64,000 nt of DNA, taken from Phycisphaerae bacterium RAS1. GTDB taxonomy: Bacteria > Planctomycetota > Phycisphaerae > UBA1845 > Fen-1342. The translations under genes were made by a program, and so were the position numbers. The stretch lies in assembly GCA_007859745.1 (NCBI GenBank), contig SMLU01000001.1, forward strand, positions 930,001 to 994,000, in the 5' to 3' direction. Positions 26,223 to 35,418 of the stretch are shown here, piece by piece. Position 1 is the first letter of the stretch; each line of letters starts with the position of its first letter. The notes beneath the pieces are model-generated. The model worked only from the letters and a program-made list of their open reading frames with translations, made no database searches and had not been told where the DNA came from.

Positions 26223-26414
26223 CTAAATCGGATTCCTGATCACAGTGACGCTGCCCGTCGGAACTTTCGCCAGCGCCACCGGACGAAAATCATCCTGTTC
26301 GCGCGCTTTCCACGCACCGCTCGGCTTCCGCCAAATGCCGATCGAGACCGGGTCATCGAGGCGCTTGCCAGCCGTTTGGCCTTCGAATCGGAAACACCGC
26401 CAACTGCCCGCTGA
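26223..26414 (-). pseudogene. Possible frameshifted remnant downstream of a small lipoprotein
   Basis: A minus-strand frame without a start codon reads SIGIWRKPSGAWKAREQDDF and PVALAKVPTGSVTVIRNPI before a TAG at 26223-26225. Upstream, in the frame of the small lipoprotein, ELSSNPLISGQLAVF looks like its continuation after stop codons. The composition is protein-like, unlike the two other frames. It may be the decayed 3' part of a longer gene that began with the lipoprotein at 26592. Confidence 0.35.
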
Positions 26415-26457
26415 TCAACGGATTCGATGACAGTTCCGGCGCTCAAGCCGGCCTTCA

Positions 26458-26592
26458 TCAGCGGTTGCAGGTGTTGGTGAATGAGAACCCGCCGTTCCCG
26501 GATGGTCCGCATCCTTGTTTGCACTCACATCCGGTTGCCGCAACCAGGACAAGGAACAGAGCGGACATGATCGAGCGTCGGATCGTCAGCAT
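26458..26592 (-). CDS. Small Cys-rich lipoprotein
   Basis: A 44-residue protein with a short lipoprotein signal, ALFLVLVAATGC, lipidated at Cys22, and a mature part of only 23 residues containing three further Cys. AGGAG stands nine bases before the ATG at 26592. No family is recognisable. It may be a genuine small lipoprotein or the surviving 5' end of the frameshifted gene downstream (26223-26414). It is convergent with CHAT2 and divergent from ECF2. Confidence 0.5.
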   Translation of the reverse strand: MLTIRRSIMSALFLVLVAATGCECKQGCGPSGNGGFSFTNTCNR

Positions 26593-26895
26593 GGATCGAT
26601 ACTCCTGTGTTCGGTGCCGGCTCGCCAGCCACTTGTCTTTGCGCCGCGATCGGCTCGCGACTCACAGGGATGCATGCGCGAAGCGCCGACCGAGGACGCA
26701 GCGCGGAGCGAAATCTGTCAGAGGTCCGGACACATCCCGCCGCGCGCGTATCGCCTTCAACGGGGGTGCAACGCTGCAAGACCTTGTCGCGCTTGGAGTT
26801 GCGGAACGGCCCGCCCCGAGGTCGCTTGGTTGTAGGGCGCGCGCAGGTTATCCTAGCTCCTCAAATCGAAGGCTTGCGGCGCATCGGAGACGGTT
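26593..26895. other. Intergenic region before the second ECF gene
   Basis: About 300 bases between the small lipoprotein start and ECF2. No gene is supported; overlapping frames are Arg-rich shadows. It should contain the divergent promoters of both genes. TATCCTAGCTCC at 26849-26860 is a possible -10 area. Confidence 0.4.
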
Positions 26896-27495
26896 ATGTC
26901 AACCGCCGACAACGGCATGATTACGCAGCTCCTTCACGCCGCTGGGCGTGGGGACCGAAGCGCCGCGCAGCGATTGTGGAACGAGGTGTACGAAGAGCTC
27001 CGCCGACTGGCTCGGCGGCAGCTTGCTGGCGAAGGCCCACGCTGCACGATCCAAACGACCTCGCTGGTTCACGAGGCATACATGCGCCTGGTTGGATCCG
27101 AGCAGATCGAATGGGAAAACCATCGCCATTTCTTTGGTGCCGCAGCAAGAGCCATGCGCCAGATTCGCGTTGACGACGCACGTAGAAGAGGGCGAATCAA
27201 GCGCGGCGGAGACCAAGCACCGGCCCCGCTGGTCGATGACGCCCCGATCTTCGACGATGATCCGGCGGAGATTTTGTCCATCGACGAAGCCCTGAAAATC
27301 CTCGAACTGGCCGCGCCGCGACAGGCCGAAATTGTGACGCACCGCTACTACTCCGGGTTGAGCGTGGACGAAACGGCCGCGGCACTCGGCGTTTCGCCGC
27401 GGACCGTTGACACCGAGTGGCGGTTCGCCCGAGCGTGGCTGCACCGGGAGTTGACCAAAGGGGACACGCAGACCCAGCAGGACGCGTCGCCATGA
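26896..27495 (+). CDS. ECF sigma factor (PF07638/TIGR02999 type), copy 2
   Basis: A 199-residue paralog of the first ECF factor. Region 2 spans MITQLLHAAGRGDRSAAQRL to FFGAAARAMRQIRVDDARRR, and the region 4 HTH lies in SVDETAAALGVSPRTVDTEW. The stop TGA overlaps the start of kinase 1 (ATGA), so the sigma factor and kinase are translationally coupled. ECF factors activated by phosphorylation by a partner kinase are known (for example EcfP with PknT in Vibrio), so such control is a reasonable inference here. No anti-sigma gene is present. Confidence 0.92.
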   Translation: MSTADNGMITQLLHAAGRGDRSAAQRLWNEVYEELRRLARRQLAGEGPRCTIQTTSLVHEAYMRLVGSEQIEWENHRHFFGAAARAMRQIRVDDARRRGRIKRGGDQAPAPLVDDAPIFDDDPAEILSIDEALKILELAAPRQAEIVTHRYYSGLSVDETAAALGVSPRTVDTEWRFARAWLHRELTKGDTQTQQDASP

Positions 27496-29213
27496 CAGCC
27501 GACCGGGTTCAGCGAGCTCAGGAGCTATTTCAGCAAGCCCTCTTACGCGCTCCGGCCGAGCGGCAGGCGTTCTTGGAGGGCAGTGGCGCCGATACGGACC
27601 TGCGAGCCGAAGTCGAGTCCCTCCTCGAACACGACGGCATCGCTGGCGAACACTTCATGCGACTCAGATCGGGAGCCGAAGATGATCGCACGCTGACAAA
27701 AAGTGCAAACATGCCGCCCGGCAGCGCCACTGCCGCTGACGCAGATTCCCGGCCCGCCGTACCGGACTACGAAATCGTCACATTCATCGGAAAGGGCGGG
27801 TTTGGTGACGTCTGGCTCGCTCGCCAGTCGCTCACAGACGTGTTCTACGCCGTGAAGACGATTCCGCGCAGCGAGATCGGCGAAATCGAGATGGAGGGTG
27901 TGCGCGAGTGCAAGCAGCGAGCCGGCGGCCATCCGAACCTGCTGACGCTGGAGCACGTCGGACAGACTGACGAGTTCTATTACTACGTGATGGAGCTAGC
28001 GGACGATGCACGGGGATCCGGCGTTCGTACGCCGACCCGATATGAAGCGGCTACGCTGGCAGAACATCTGAAGCGACACGGCGCGCTTCCCGCCGAGGAA
28101 ACCGTGCGGATCATCGGCCAGCTTCTTGACGGGCTCCAGCATCTGCACGATGCGGGGCTGCTCCATCGCGACGTGAAGCCCGCCAACATCTTTCGCAAGG
28201 ACGGCCGTTGGAAACTCGGCGACATGGGGCTGATCACTTCGCATTCCCGCACCGAAATTCGCGCCGGGACGCCGATGTACGCGCCGCCGGAGGGCGTCAG
28301 CGACCGCAGCGGCGAACTGTTCTGCGTAGGCCGACTCTTGCTTGAACTGATCACCGGTGCGGCTCCGGGGGCGAGTGCTACGGCCGATCGCATTCCGCGA
28401 CCGACCGACGCGGCGCTGATTGAACGAATCTGCGGCGTCGCGGCCCGGGCCTGCGACCCAGACGTGGGGAAGCGATTCCAAAACGCGTCCGAAATGCGTG
28501 CCGCGCTGCTTCCGCGCGAACCAGCATTTCGCCGCCGTCGTTTGATCGCATGGACGGGCGTCGTCCTGCTCGCCCTGGTAGGTGCGGCGCTTGCATGGGA
28601 GCTGTACTTCAAGCACCGGCCGACCTCGCTGACGGCCGGGGCCGAACCCACGCTGCAGGTCTACTTCAAGCCGCCCGGCGACGACGCAGGTTATTACCTG
28701 CTCGATGAGCGCCGCGTACCCTTGAAGACGGATACTCGAATCTGGATCCGTGCCGCTCTGCAAACCCCGGGGTTTCCTTACATGTTCCACATCGGTGGGG
28801 GTGAACCGCCGTCATTGCTCTACCCGGACGACGGCAGTCCGGACCGCAAAGTCGGCTCTTTCGACGTCCCGCCGCTCGCAGAGAACCCCGACGATCAGCG
28901 GTGGCTGCCACTGACCCCACCCGAAGGAACCGAGGCGTTCCTGCTGTTGGTCTCCGACCAGCCCGTACCCGATCGAAAGGCGCTGACGGACGCGCTCACA
29001 CATGTGCGCTTTCCGCCGCTCGACGAATCATCGCTTCTTGTCGGCGATGCAGATAACCCCATCCTGCGTTGGAATCCCACGCGCGGGCTGGGTAAGGAAT
29101 CGGTGATCGCACCACGGGGAATCCTCCGCGACCTTCCGCAAACTTGGCGGACGAGATTCCAACACGTCCGCTTGCTCGCCTTCCCCCATGTCGCCGGGGA
29201 AACGCGCCCCTGA
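27492..29213 (+). CDS. Transmembrane Ser/Thr protein kinase 1
   Basis: A 573-residue kinase. The start at 27492 overlaps the ECF2 stop; the ORF extends to 27417 inside ECF2. Residues 1-50 are the short N-terminal module (RAQELFQQALL, EVESLLEHD) shared with kinase 2. The kinase domain has GKGGFG near 100, catalytic HRDVKPAN at 225-232, and DMG in place of DFG. One membrane helix lies at about 350-372. The C-terminal 200 residues would be outside the membrane and resemble DUF4384-type beta domains (FKPPGDDAGYYLLDERRVPL, TPPEGTEAFLLLVSDQPVPD). Next comes CHAT3 after 14 bases. The layout fits a receptor kinase acting on ECF2. Confidence 0.88.
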   Translation: MTADRVQRAQELFQQALLRAPAERQAFLEGSGADTDLRAEVESLLEHDGIAGEHFMRLRSGAEDDRTLTKSANMPPGSATAADADSRPAVPDYEIVTFIGKGGFGDVWLARQSLTDVFYAVKTIPRSEIGEIEMEGVRECKQRAGGHPNLLTLEHVGQTDEFYYYVMELADDARGSGVRTPTRYEAATLAEHLKRHGALPAEETVRIIGQLLDGLQHLHDAGLLHRDVKPANIFRKDGRWKLGDMGLITSHSRTEIRAGTPMYAPPEGVSDRSGELFCVGRLLLELITGAAPGASATADRIPRPTDAALIERICGVAARACDPDVGKRFQNASEMRAALLPREPAFRRRRLIAWTGVVLLALVGAALAWELYFKHRPTSLTAGAEPTLQVYFKPPGDDAGYYLLDERRVPLKTDTRIWIRAALQTPGFPYMFHIGGGEPPSLLYPDDGSPDRKVGSFDVPPLAENPDDQRWLPLTPPEGTEAFLLLVSDQPVPDRKALTDALTHVRFPPLDESSLLVGDADNPILRWNPTRGLGKESVIAPRGILRDLPQTWRTRFQHVRLLAFPHVAGETRP

Positions 29214-29227
29214 TTCGGAGCCGGCTC

Positions 29228-32200
29228 ATGTCTTCGCGATTCGCCTTCGCGGTCCGCCTCGCAGCAACGCTCGTATCCCTGCAGGACGCCGCTACCGCGC
29301 TTTCTCAGACTCAATTCGCTCCGGCAACCTCGCAGACCGCCGAAGAGCGTTTCATGAGCGACGAGGAGTTTCTTCGCGTCGGACGCGAATTTGATCTCGA
29401 CGCATTCATCAACAGCCTGCGTGCGCCAACGGTTCAGGAAGTTATCGCCGCTCGCCCTCCTATTCCGACGCTTGCTCAGGTCATCCAAATGCTAGGAGCC
29501 AATCAAATCGCGCGCAGCAGTGCTTTGTCTAGCACGGCGGCCACACATATAGTGGAACTAGAACACCAGGTTGCCGACCTTACCAAACACCAGGCGCTAA
29601 CAACCAGCGACGATACATACAGCTTAGCCCTCAGCAAGGCGATACAACTAACCGAGCAAATCTCTCGAATACGCCAAGACGCAGGGCAACCACGCACCTG
29701 GCACGAAGTGGCCACCGTCGATCAGCGCATCACAAGCCTCAAACACGCACAGCGACTCGTCGGTCACGACAGGCGCTTGTGGTGCGCGGCACAAGTGCGG
29801 CTGGCCGAGTTCGAGCAGCTCTACTCAACTGGACAGCTTGAGCGCGCGGAGCAAATCGTGCGAAGCCAGTTAGCAACGTATAGTCAGCTAATCTCCGACG
29901 ACGATTCCGATCTCGCAGAGAGTGCAAACAATCTCGCTGCGGTATTGCGAGCTTACGGCAAACCCGCAGACGCTGAACGGCTCTACCGCTACGCTTTGGC
30001 AATGCATCTTCGGCTCTTTTCAACAGACCACCCTGCAATCGCGACAAGCCTGAACAACCTTGCTGACACACTAGCCTATCGCGGCTCACTAACGGAAGCG
30101 CAGCTGCTCGCAATCGACGCACTCGAGATGTTCCAGAGACTCACGGGCAATCGCTCGCCTGCAGCGGCCACATGTGCGAATAACTTATCTGTCATTGTTC
30201 GAGCTCGTGGTTTACTGCCAGAGGCGGAATCCCTTAACCGCGTTGCTTTGGAAATTCGTCGCCGTACCAATCCGGACGGTACGGAGGTAGCGCAGGCGCT
30301 CAATAACCTTGCGCTTGTCGTTGCAGATCGCGGCGACCTCATCGAAGCGGAAACCCTAGCCCGCGAGGCGTTAACGATCTACCAGCGACTCTTCCGAGGC
30401 GACGCTCCTGACCTTGCAATGACGCTCAACAATCTTGGAACCATCCTCGACAGTCGCGGCGCACTGGTGGAATCAGAATCGCTCAAACGGCAGGCGCTTG
30501 CGATGTACATGCGACTATTTCCTGACGATCACGCGTACGTTGCCGCCGCCCTCAACAATTTAGCCGGCGCACTCAAATCACGCGGTGCAGTTGCGGAAGC
30601 CGAACCCTATTACCGCGATTCGTTGGCGATGCAGCGCCGGTTATTTCCGAACGACCATCCTGACATTGCAGCAAGCGTAAGCAACCTTGCAGGTGCCTTA
30701 TCTGCATCCGGAGACTTTTCACGGGCGGAAGTCTATTATCGAGAAGCATTGTCGATACGGCGTCGCCTTTTCCCAGCCGATCATCTAGATGTGGCGATTA
30801 GCTTAGGAAACTTGGCCGCCAACCTCAGAAACACGGGGGAACTGACTGAAGCGGAACGGTTCGGTCGCGATGCGCTGGCAATGCTCCGACGACTGTTTCC
30901 TGACGACCATCCCGATGTGGCTGTAGCCCTTCACAACCTGGCGTCTATCCTACACGCCCGCGGTTCCCTAGCCGAGGCTGAGCAACTCTCCCGCTGCGCC
31001 CTGACTTTGCGTCAACGCTTATTCCCGGGCGACCATCCGGATAAGACAATCAGCTTGGACCAACTGGCGGCGATCCTTGAGACTCGGGAGGCGCTGGCCG
31101 AGGCCGAGCCGCTGGTTCGGGAGGCGTTCGAAATGAGCGAACGGTTGCGCGCGGGCGTAGTCGGCGGCGAGACGCAGCGAGCTGAGTTTGCCCATGAACT
31201 GCGGCTGGGAGGTAGGGCTCGTGACTACTGCATCCTCCTCGCAAAGCTGGGGCGGCGAACGGAGGTGCTATCGGTCACGGAACGTGGCCGCGGTCGTGCA
31301 GCGCTCGACCTGCTGATGCGGTCTGAGACCGATCTCACCGCGGATGCGCATCGGCAAGATGACGAAGGTCGCCCGGTTCGGCTTAAGTCAGCGGGTCAAA
31401 TCGAACAGGCAGCGCGCGTTGCGCTCAGCGATGCCGAGAGCTTGCTCGCGGGCCGGCGAAAAGAACGCACGGCTTGGGAGAATGTCACAGATAAGCCTGA
31501 TGACGAACGCAATTGGAGAATCGCGTCGCTCGATCAAGAGATCGCAACGTTGGTGGAGGATGTGAAACAGAAGCGGCAAGCTTGTACGCGCGCGAGCAGC
31601 GAGGTACTGGTCGAACTGCGCGGCCTTTTTCCAATTGCGCAACCCCGATCAACCGAAGAGATTCTGAAGGTGTTGGCACCAACGGAAGCGGCGGTCAGTT
31701 TTTCGTGGGGTGCGGAGAGCGTTTTGGTCGCCGTGGCTGGCGGCGGTCAGACGACTGCCGCAATCGTCGCGGAGAGCAAGGATCAAACAGCGAAGCTCAC
31801 GCTGACTGCCACGAATCTGCGAGCCGCACTCGCTTCACCGAGCGCCGCCAGCTCCCTCGACGTGGCCACTGTGCACAAGTTGCTGACCACGCTGTTGCCG
31901 GAGTCCATTCAAACCTACTTAACCGCCGCCAAGCGCGTGCTGATTGTTCCAGATGGCCCCCTGAGCGGAGTTCCATTCGAGGCCCTAGCCGCGCTCGACT
32001 CGCAATCCCCCCTGGCCGGCAAGGCGATCGTGTATGCGCCTTCGGTCACGGTGTATTTGGATCGGATGGAGCTGGGGACCGGCGATCAAGCAACCAGCAG
32101 TCCGCTTACAACCATGTCGCCGCCCGCGGCCGTCGTTCTCGGTGCGCCGGTCTTCGATCGCGACCATCAGGAGCTTGTGTATCCCACGCAGGGTGTCCTG

Positions 32201-33331
32201 CTTGCCAAAGTCGTCGAGAACGGAAACGCCGCAAAAGCCGGACTTCGTCGGGGCGACGTTCTACTGCGATACAGCGACCAAAAGCTGGACGAATCGACGC
32301 CGCTCCAGAAGGCAATGACCGCCGTGACGGCCTCGGTGCAGAAAGGCGAGCGCCCGGCCGATGCCCCCGTGAAAATCGCCTATTGGCGCAAAGGGAAGGA
32401 GATCGAAGCTGAAGTCCCGCTCGGCAAGCTGGGTGTTCAGCCACAAGAAGGTAAGCCCGCTGACGGTCTCCGTTCGATGGCTCTCATCGACGCAGTCACC
32501 CGCGGCGGCGGAGAGTTCGAAGCCGGCGTCAGCGCGACCGATCAGGTGCGCCTCTACGGCGGCGTTCTGCCGCCGCTGCCCGGGACGCAGCGTGAAGCCA
32601 AGTCGATCGCAGCGCTTGTCGGCGCCACCGGCAGCAAGTCGATGCTGCTCACCGGCACGGATGCGTCGATTCCAAAACTCTGGGACGCGGTGACAGCGAG
32701 TCCACCCAAGTACCTGCACCTTGCCACGCACGGCCTGATGGGCAGCGCCGACCGGCCGATGGATGCGAGCCTGGCGCTAACCCAACCAGAGAAGCCGACA
32801 CCGGACGATGTCGGCTTCCTGCGCCTGGACGACCTGATCGGCCGCTGGGGCGGCAAGCTCAAAGGCTGCGAGCTGGTCGTGCTCAGCGCGTGCGACACGC
32901 AGCGCGGCATTCAGAAGGGCGACAGCAGCTTCTCTTTGCCGTTGGGCTTCTTCTTCGCCGGAGCGAAGACCGTCGTCGCCAGTCTGTGGAAGGTCGATGA
33001 CACGGCCGCGCAGCTGCTGATGACCCGATTCTATGAGAATCTGCTCGGCAAGTTCGACGCCCTACGTAGCGTCGATGGTGAGAGTTACGCCGCCGGCAAA
33101 CCGCTGCCGAAGCTCGCAGCCCTGCGCGAAGCACAAGCCTGGCTGAGATCGTTAAGCTGCGAAGAAGCCCGCAAGCGAACCGAAATGACCGAGGAGCAGT
33201 TCCAGTTGTACGCCGCCTCGCGCGGCATCGGCCAGCCCACCACCGCACCCCGCCGTGAGCTGAAACAAGACGCGCCCTTCGCTCACCCCTACTACTGGGC
33301 CGCGTTCATCATGATCGGAGATCCGGGTTAG
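29228..33331 (+). CDS. Exported TPR-PDZ-CHAT protein 3
   Basis: A 1367-residue paralog. The ATG at 29228 has GGAG upstream and gives a signal peptide of about 27 residues aligned with the other two; the in-frame start at 29144 would lie inside kinase 1. The shared N-terminal motif AEERFMSDEEFLRVGREF and DLDAFI is present, followed by ten TPRs (about 215-635). The CHAT domain has His1168 and Cys1222, again 54 apart, with the PDZ-like insert (GVLLAKVVENGNAAKAGLRRGDVLLRY). It is the third gene of ECF2-kinase1-CHAT3-kinase2, all within 21 bases of each other, so it is co-expressed with its presumed regulators. Confidence 0.9.
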   Translation: MSSRFAFAVRLAATLVSLQDAATALSQTQFAPATSQTAEERFMSDEEFLRVGREFDLDAFINSLRAPTVQEVIAARPPIPTLAQVIQMLGANQIARSSALSSTAATHIVELEHQVADLTKHQALTTSDDTYSLALSKAIQLTEQISRIRQDAGQPRTWHEVATVDQRITSLKHAQRLVGHDRRLWCAAQVRLAEFEQLYSTGQLERAEQIVRSQLATYSQLISDDDSDLAESANNLAAVLRAYGKPADAERLYRYALAMHLRLFSTDHPAIATSLNNLADTLAYRGSLTEAQLLAIDALEMFQRLTGNRSPAAATCANNLSVIVRARGLLPEAESLNRVALEIRRRTNPDGTEVAQALNNLALVVADRGDLIEAETLAREALTIYQRLFRGDAPDLAMTLNNLGTILDSRGALVESESLKRQALAMYMRLFPDDHAYVAAALNNLAGALKSRGAVAEAEPYYRDSLAMQRRLFPNDHPDIAASVSNLAGALSASGDFSRAEVYYREALSIRRRLFPADHLDVAISLGNLAANLRNTGELTEAERFGRDALAMLRRLFPDDHPDVAVALHNLASILHARGSLAEAEQLSRCALTLRQRLFPGDHPDKTISLDQLAAILETREALAEAEPLVREAFEMSERLRAGVVGGETQRAEFAHELRLGGRARDYCILLAKLGRRTEVLSVTERGRGRAALDLLMRSETDLTADAHRQDDEGRPVRLKSAGQIEQAARVALSDAESLLAGRRKERTAWENVTDKPDDERNWRIASLDQEIATLVEDVKQKRQACTRASSEVLVELRGLFPIAQPRSTEEILKVLAPTEAAVSFSWGAESVLVAVAGGGQTTAAIVAESKDQTAKLTLTATNLRAALASPSAASSLDVATVHKLLTTLLPESIQTYLTAAKRVLIVPDGPLSGVPFEALAALDSQSPLAGKAIVYAPSVTVYLDRMELGTGDQATSSPLTTMSPPAAVVLGAPVFDRDHQELVYPTQGVLLAKVVENGNAAKAGLRRGDVLLRYSDQKLDESTPLQKAMTAVTASVQKGERPADAPVKIAYWRKGKEIEAEVPLGKLGVQPQEGKPADGLRSMALIDAVTRGGGEFEAGVSATDQVRLYGGVLPPLPGTQREAKSIAALVGATGSKSMLLTGTDASIPKLWDAVTASPPKYLHLATHGLMGSADRPMDASLALTQPEKPTPDDVGFLRLDDLIGRWGGKLKGCELVVLSACDTQRGIQKGDSSFSLPLGFFFAGAKTVVASLWKVDDTAAQLLMTRFYENLLGKFDALRSVDGESYAAGKPLPKLAALREAQAWLRSLSCEEARKRTEMTEEQFQLYAASRGIGQPTTAPRRELKQDAPFAHPYYWAAFIMIGDPG

Positions 33332-33351
33332 AGGGTTAGAGGATTCACGCG

Positions 33352-34953
33352 ATGAACGACCGGATGAGCAAGGCGGTCGATCTTTTCGCACAGGCGTTAC
33401 AGTGCCCGCCAAAAGAACGTTCGGAGTTCCTGCTCGAAGCCTGCGCCGGCGATTCCATTCTCCTCAAGGAAGTCGAATCTCTCCTGCGCCACGACCACGA
33501 GGCGCACACGCGCTTTCTGAATCCCGCGTCATCGCCGCTCGAACGCGGCGATGATCCGACGCTCAGTTCCCCAGAGCGGCCCAATTCTCCCCCGGCAGGG
33601 AACGAAACGGTCGACGCTTCCAGCAGTCCCGTGATTGCCCGCCCAATCAGCGCACTGCCAATTGATGGCTACGACGATTTGCGCGAGCTCGGACGCGGTG
33701 GACAAGGTGTCGTGTACGCAGCAATGCAGCGTGGCACGAAGCGCACCGTTGCCATCAAAGTTTTGCTTAACGGGCAATACGCCAGCCCGGCCGACCGGAA
33801 GCGATTCCAGCGTGAGATCGAGGTCGTGGCTCACCTTAAGCACCCGGGTATCGCCACCATTTTTCATTCTGGCGAGACGAGCGACGCACGGCCCTACTAC
33901 GTCATGGACTTTGTTGACGGCGCGCCACTGAATCGGCACGTGCGAAACAACAACCTCCTGATAGCCGATGCTCTCGGGCTCTTCGCGCAGGTCTGCGTGC
34001 CCGTTCAATATGCACATGAACACGGCATCGTGCACCGCGACTTGAAACCTAGCAACATCCTCGTTGACGAGAAGGGCAAACCGAAGATCATGGATTTTGG
34101 GCTGGCGAAGCCCCTTGCCAACCCGCCAACAACGACCATCTCTCAGCCGCATCAGATTGTGGGAACGCTTCCCTACATGTCGCCGGAGCAGGCCCGCGGC
34201 GATGCTGACAAGATCGACATTCGGACGGATGTGTACGCTCTGGGTGTGGTCCTCTACGAGCTTCTAACCGGCCGATACCCCTATCCCATTTCCGGCAATA
34301 CGACGGACGTGCTCAGGCATATCATCGACACGCCGCCCACTCCGCCGAGTCGCGCATGGTCGGCGGATTGCGGCGTCGCAGAATGCACTTCTCGCGCACA
34401 TTCCTCGACACGGTCCCCAATCGATACCCGACTCGAAACGATCGTGTTGCGAGCGCTGAGCAAGGAACGCGAGAGGCGCTACCAGTCGGTGTCCGCTCTG
34501 CGTAACGACGTCCTGGCATATCTGGCTGACGAGCCGATTGCGGCGCGACCGGACAGCTGGCGGTATCGACTTCGGCGATGGGCACGCCGTCACACGATCT
34601 TCATCATAGCCTCCGCGTTGTACTTCGCCGCTTACGCAGCCGGTTCCGCCGATCTTGGTTGGGTCGCGCCGATTGTCGTGGCGACATCGCTCTGGGCGGC
34701 ATGGGATTCGTCAAGAATCGAGCTGACCAAGTACCGATCGAGCCTGCGCTATTCGCCAGTCAAGCTGTTTTTCGCGATGCTCGGGCTTTGGATCGTCGGC
34801 TTCCCATGGTACCTGGTTTTGCGCCGACGCATCCTTGCCGGCACTATGCCCCGCGCAATTGACGACGAAAAGCCCCGCACCAACGTACTTGTGTGTACCA
34901 GCCTCTTGCTTTACGTCGGCGTGACGATCATCGTGGTTTTCGCGATAGCGTGA
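33352..34953 (+). CDS. Membrane Ser/Thr protein kinase 2 (PknB-like)
   Basis: A 533-residue kinase, 20 bases after CHAT3. The N-terminal module (AVDLFAQALQCPPKERSEFL, EVESLLRHDHEA) is shared with kinase 1. The Hanks domain is complete: GRGGQG at 114, Lys136 in VAIKVLL, HRDLKPSN with Asp230, DFG at 248, and the GTLPYMSPEQARG activation segment. The C-terminal part has membrane segments near 415-445, 470-490 and 515-533 with no large outer domain, so it lacks the sensor seen in kinase 1. It is the last gene of the operon and could phosphorylate ECF2, kinase 1 or another host target. Confidence 0.92.
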   Translation: MNDRMSKAVDLFAQALQCPPKERSEFLLEACAGDSILLKEVESLLRHDHEAHTRFLNPASSPLERGDDPTLSSPERPNSPPAGNETVDASSSPVIARPISALPIDGYDDLRELGRGGQGVVYAAMQRGTKRTVAIKVLLNGQYASPADRKRFQREIEVVAHLKHPGIATIFHSGETSDARPYYVMDFVDGAPLNRHVRNNNLLIADALGLFAQVCVPVQYAHEHGIVHRDLKPSNILVDEKGKPKIMDFGLAKPLANPPTTTISQPHQIVGTLPYMSPEQARGDADKIDIRTDVYALGVVLYELLTGRYPYPISGNTTDVLRHIIDTPPTPPSRAWSADCGVAECTSRAHSSTRSPIDTRLETIVLRALSKERERRYQSVSALRNDVLAYLADEPIAARPDSWRYRLRRWARRHTIFIIASALYFAAYAAGSADLGWVAPIVVATSLWAAWDSSRIELTKYRSSLRYSPVKLFFAMLGLWIVGFPWYLVLRRRILAGTMPRAIDDEKPRTNVLVCTSLLLYVGVTIIVVFAIA

Positions 34954-35418
34954 ATATCCCGTGAATTTGTCGGCGCTCACATGTGAGAGGTCGCGCCGCG
35001 GATCGCATCAGGTTCGTAAGCCCGACATCTGCGCTTTGCAAGACCACTGCTTTTCGGCCCACCCAAGATCAGATCACCGCCATACGTCTTTGGGAGTCTT
35101 CGACTCGCATGCACTCCTCAGTTGATACTCAGTGCGTGCAGATCCAGCGGAAGCGTGCATCGTCCTTCCCATGTAGGTTTTACGCGCATGGGAGTGTGCT
35201 TACTGCAGGACAATGGCAGCTTTGCTGATCTTGGGAATCTTGGGCCGTCCTGGCGCCACTGCACAATATCCGCGCACCCTCGGCGAAGACATGCTTCAAG
35301 AACGTCGCTCGGTCAACTTCGACGGCGACATCTTTCCCGTGCTGCGCGGGGCTCATCGGCTACTTGACGAACGAATAGGCTACTTATAAGCTACCGACCT
35401 GAAAGGCGGTCTGGTTTC
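34954..35418. other. Intergenic region between kinase 2 and fic
   Basis: No gene is supported in 465 bases. The only structure noticed is the 10-bp palindrome TCACATGTGA at 34977-34986. AAAGG at 35402-35406 may serve the GTG start of fic. This gap probably separates the CHAT locus from the mobile-element region. Confidence 0.4.
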
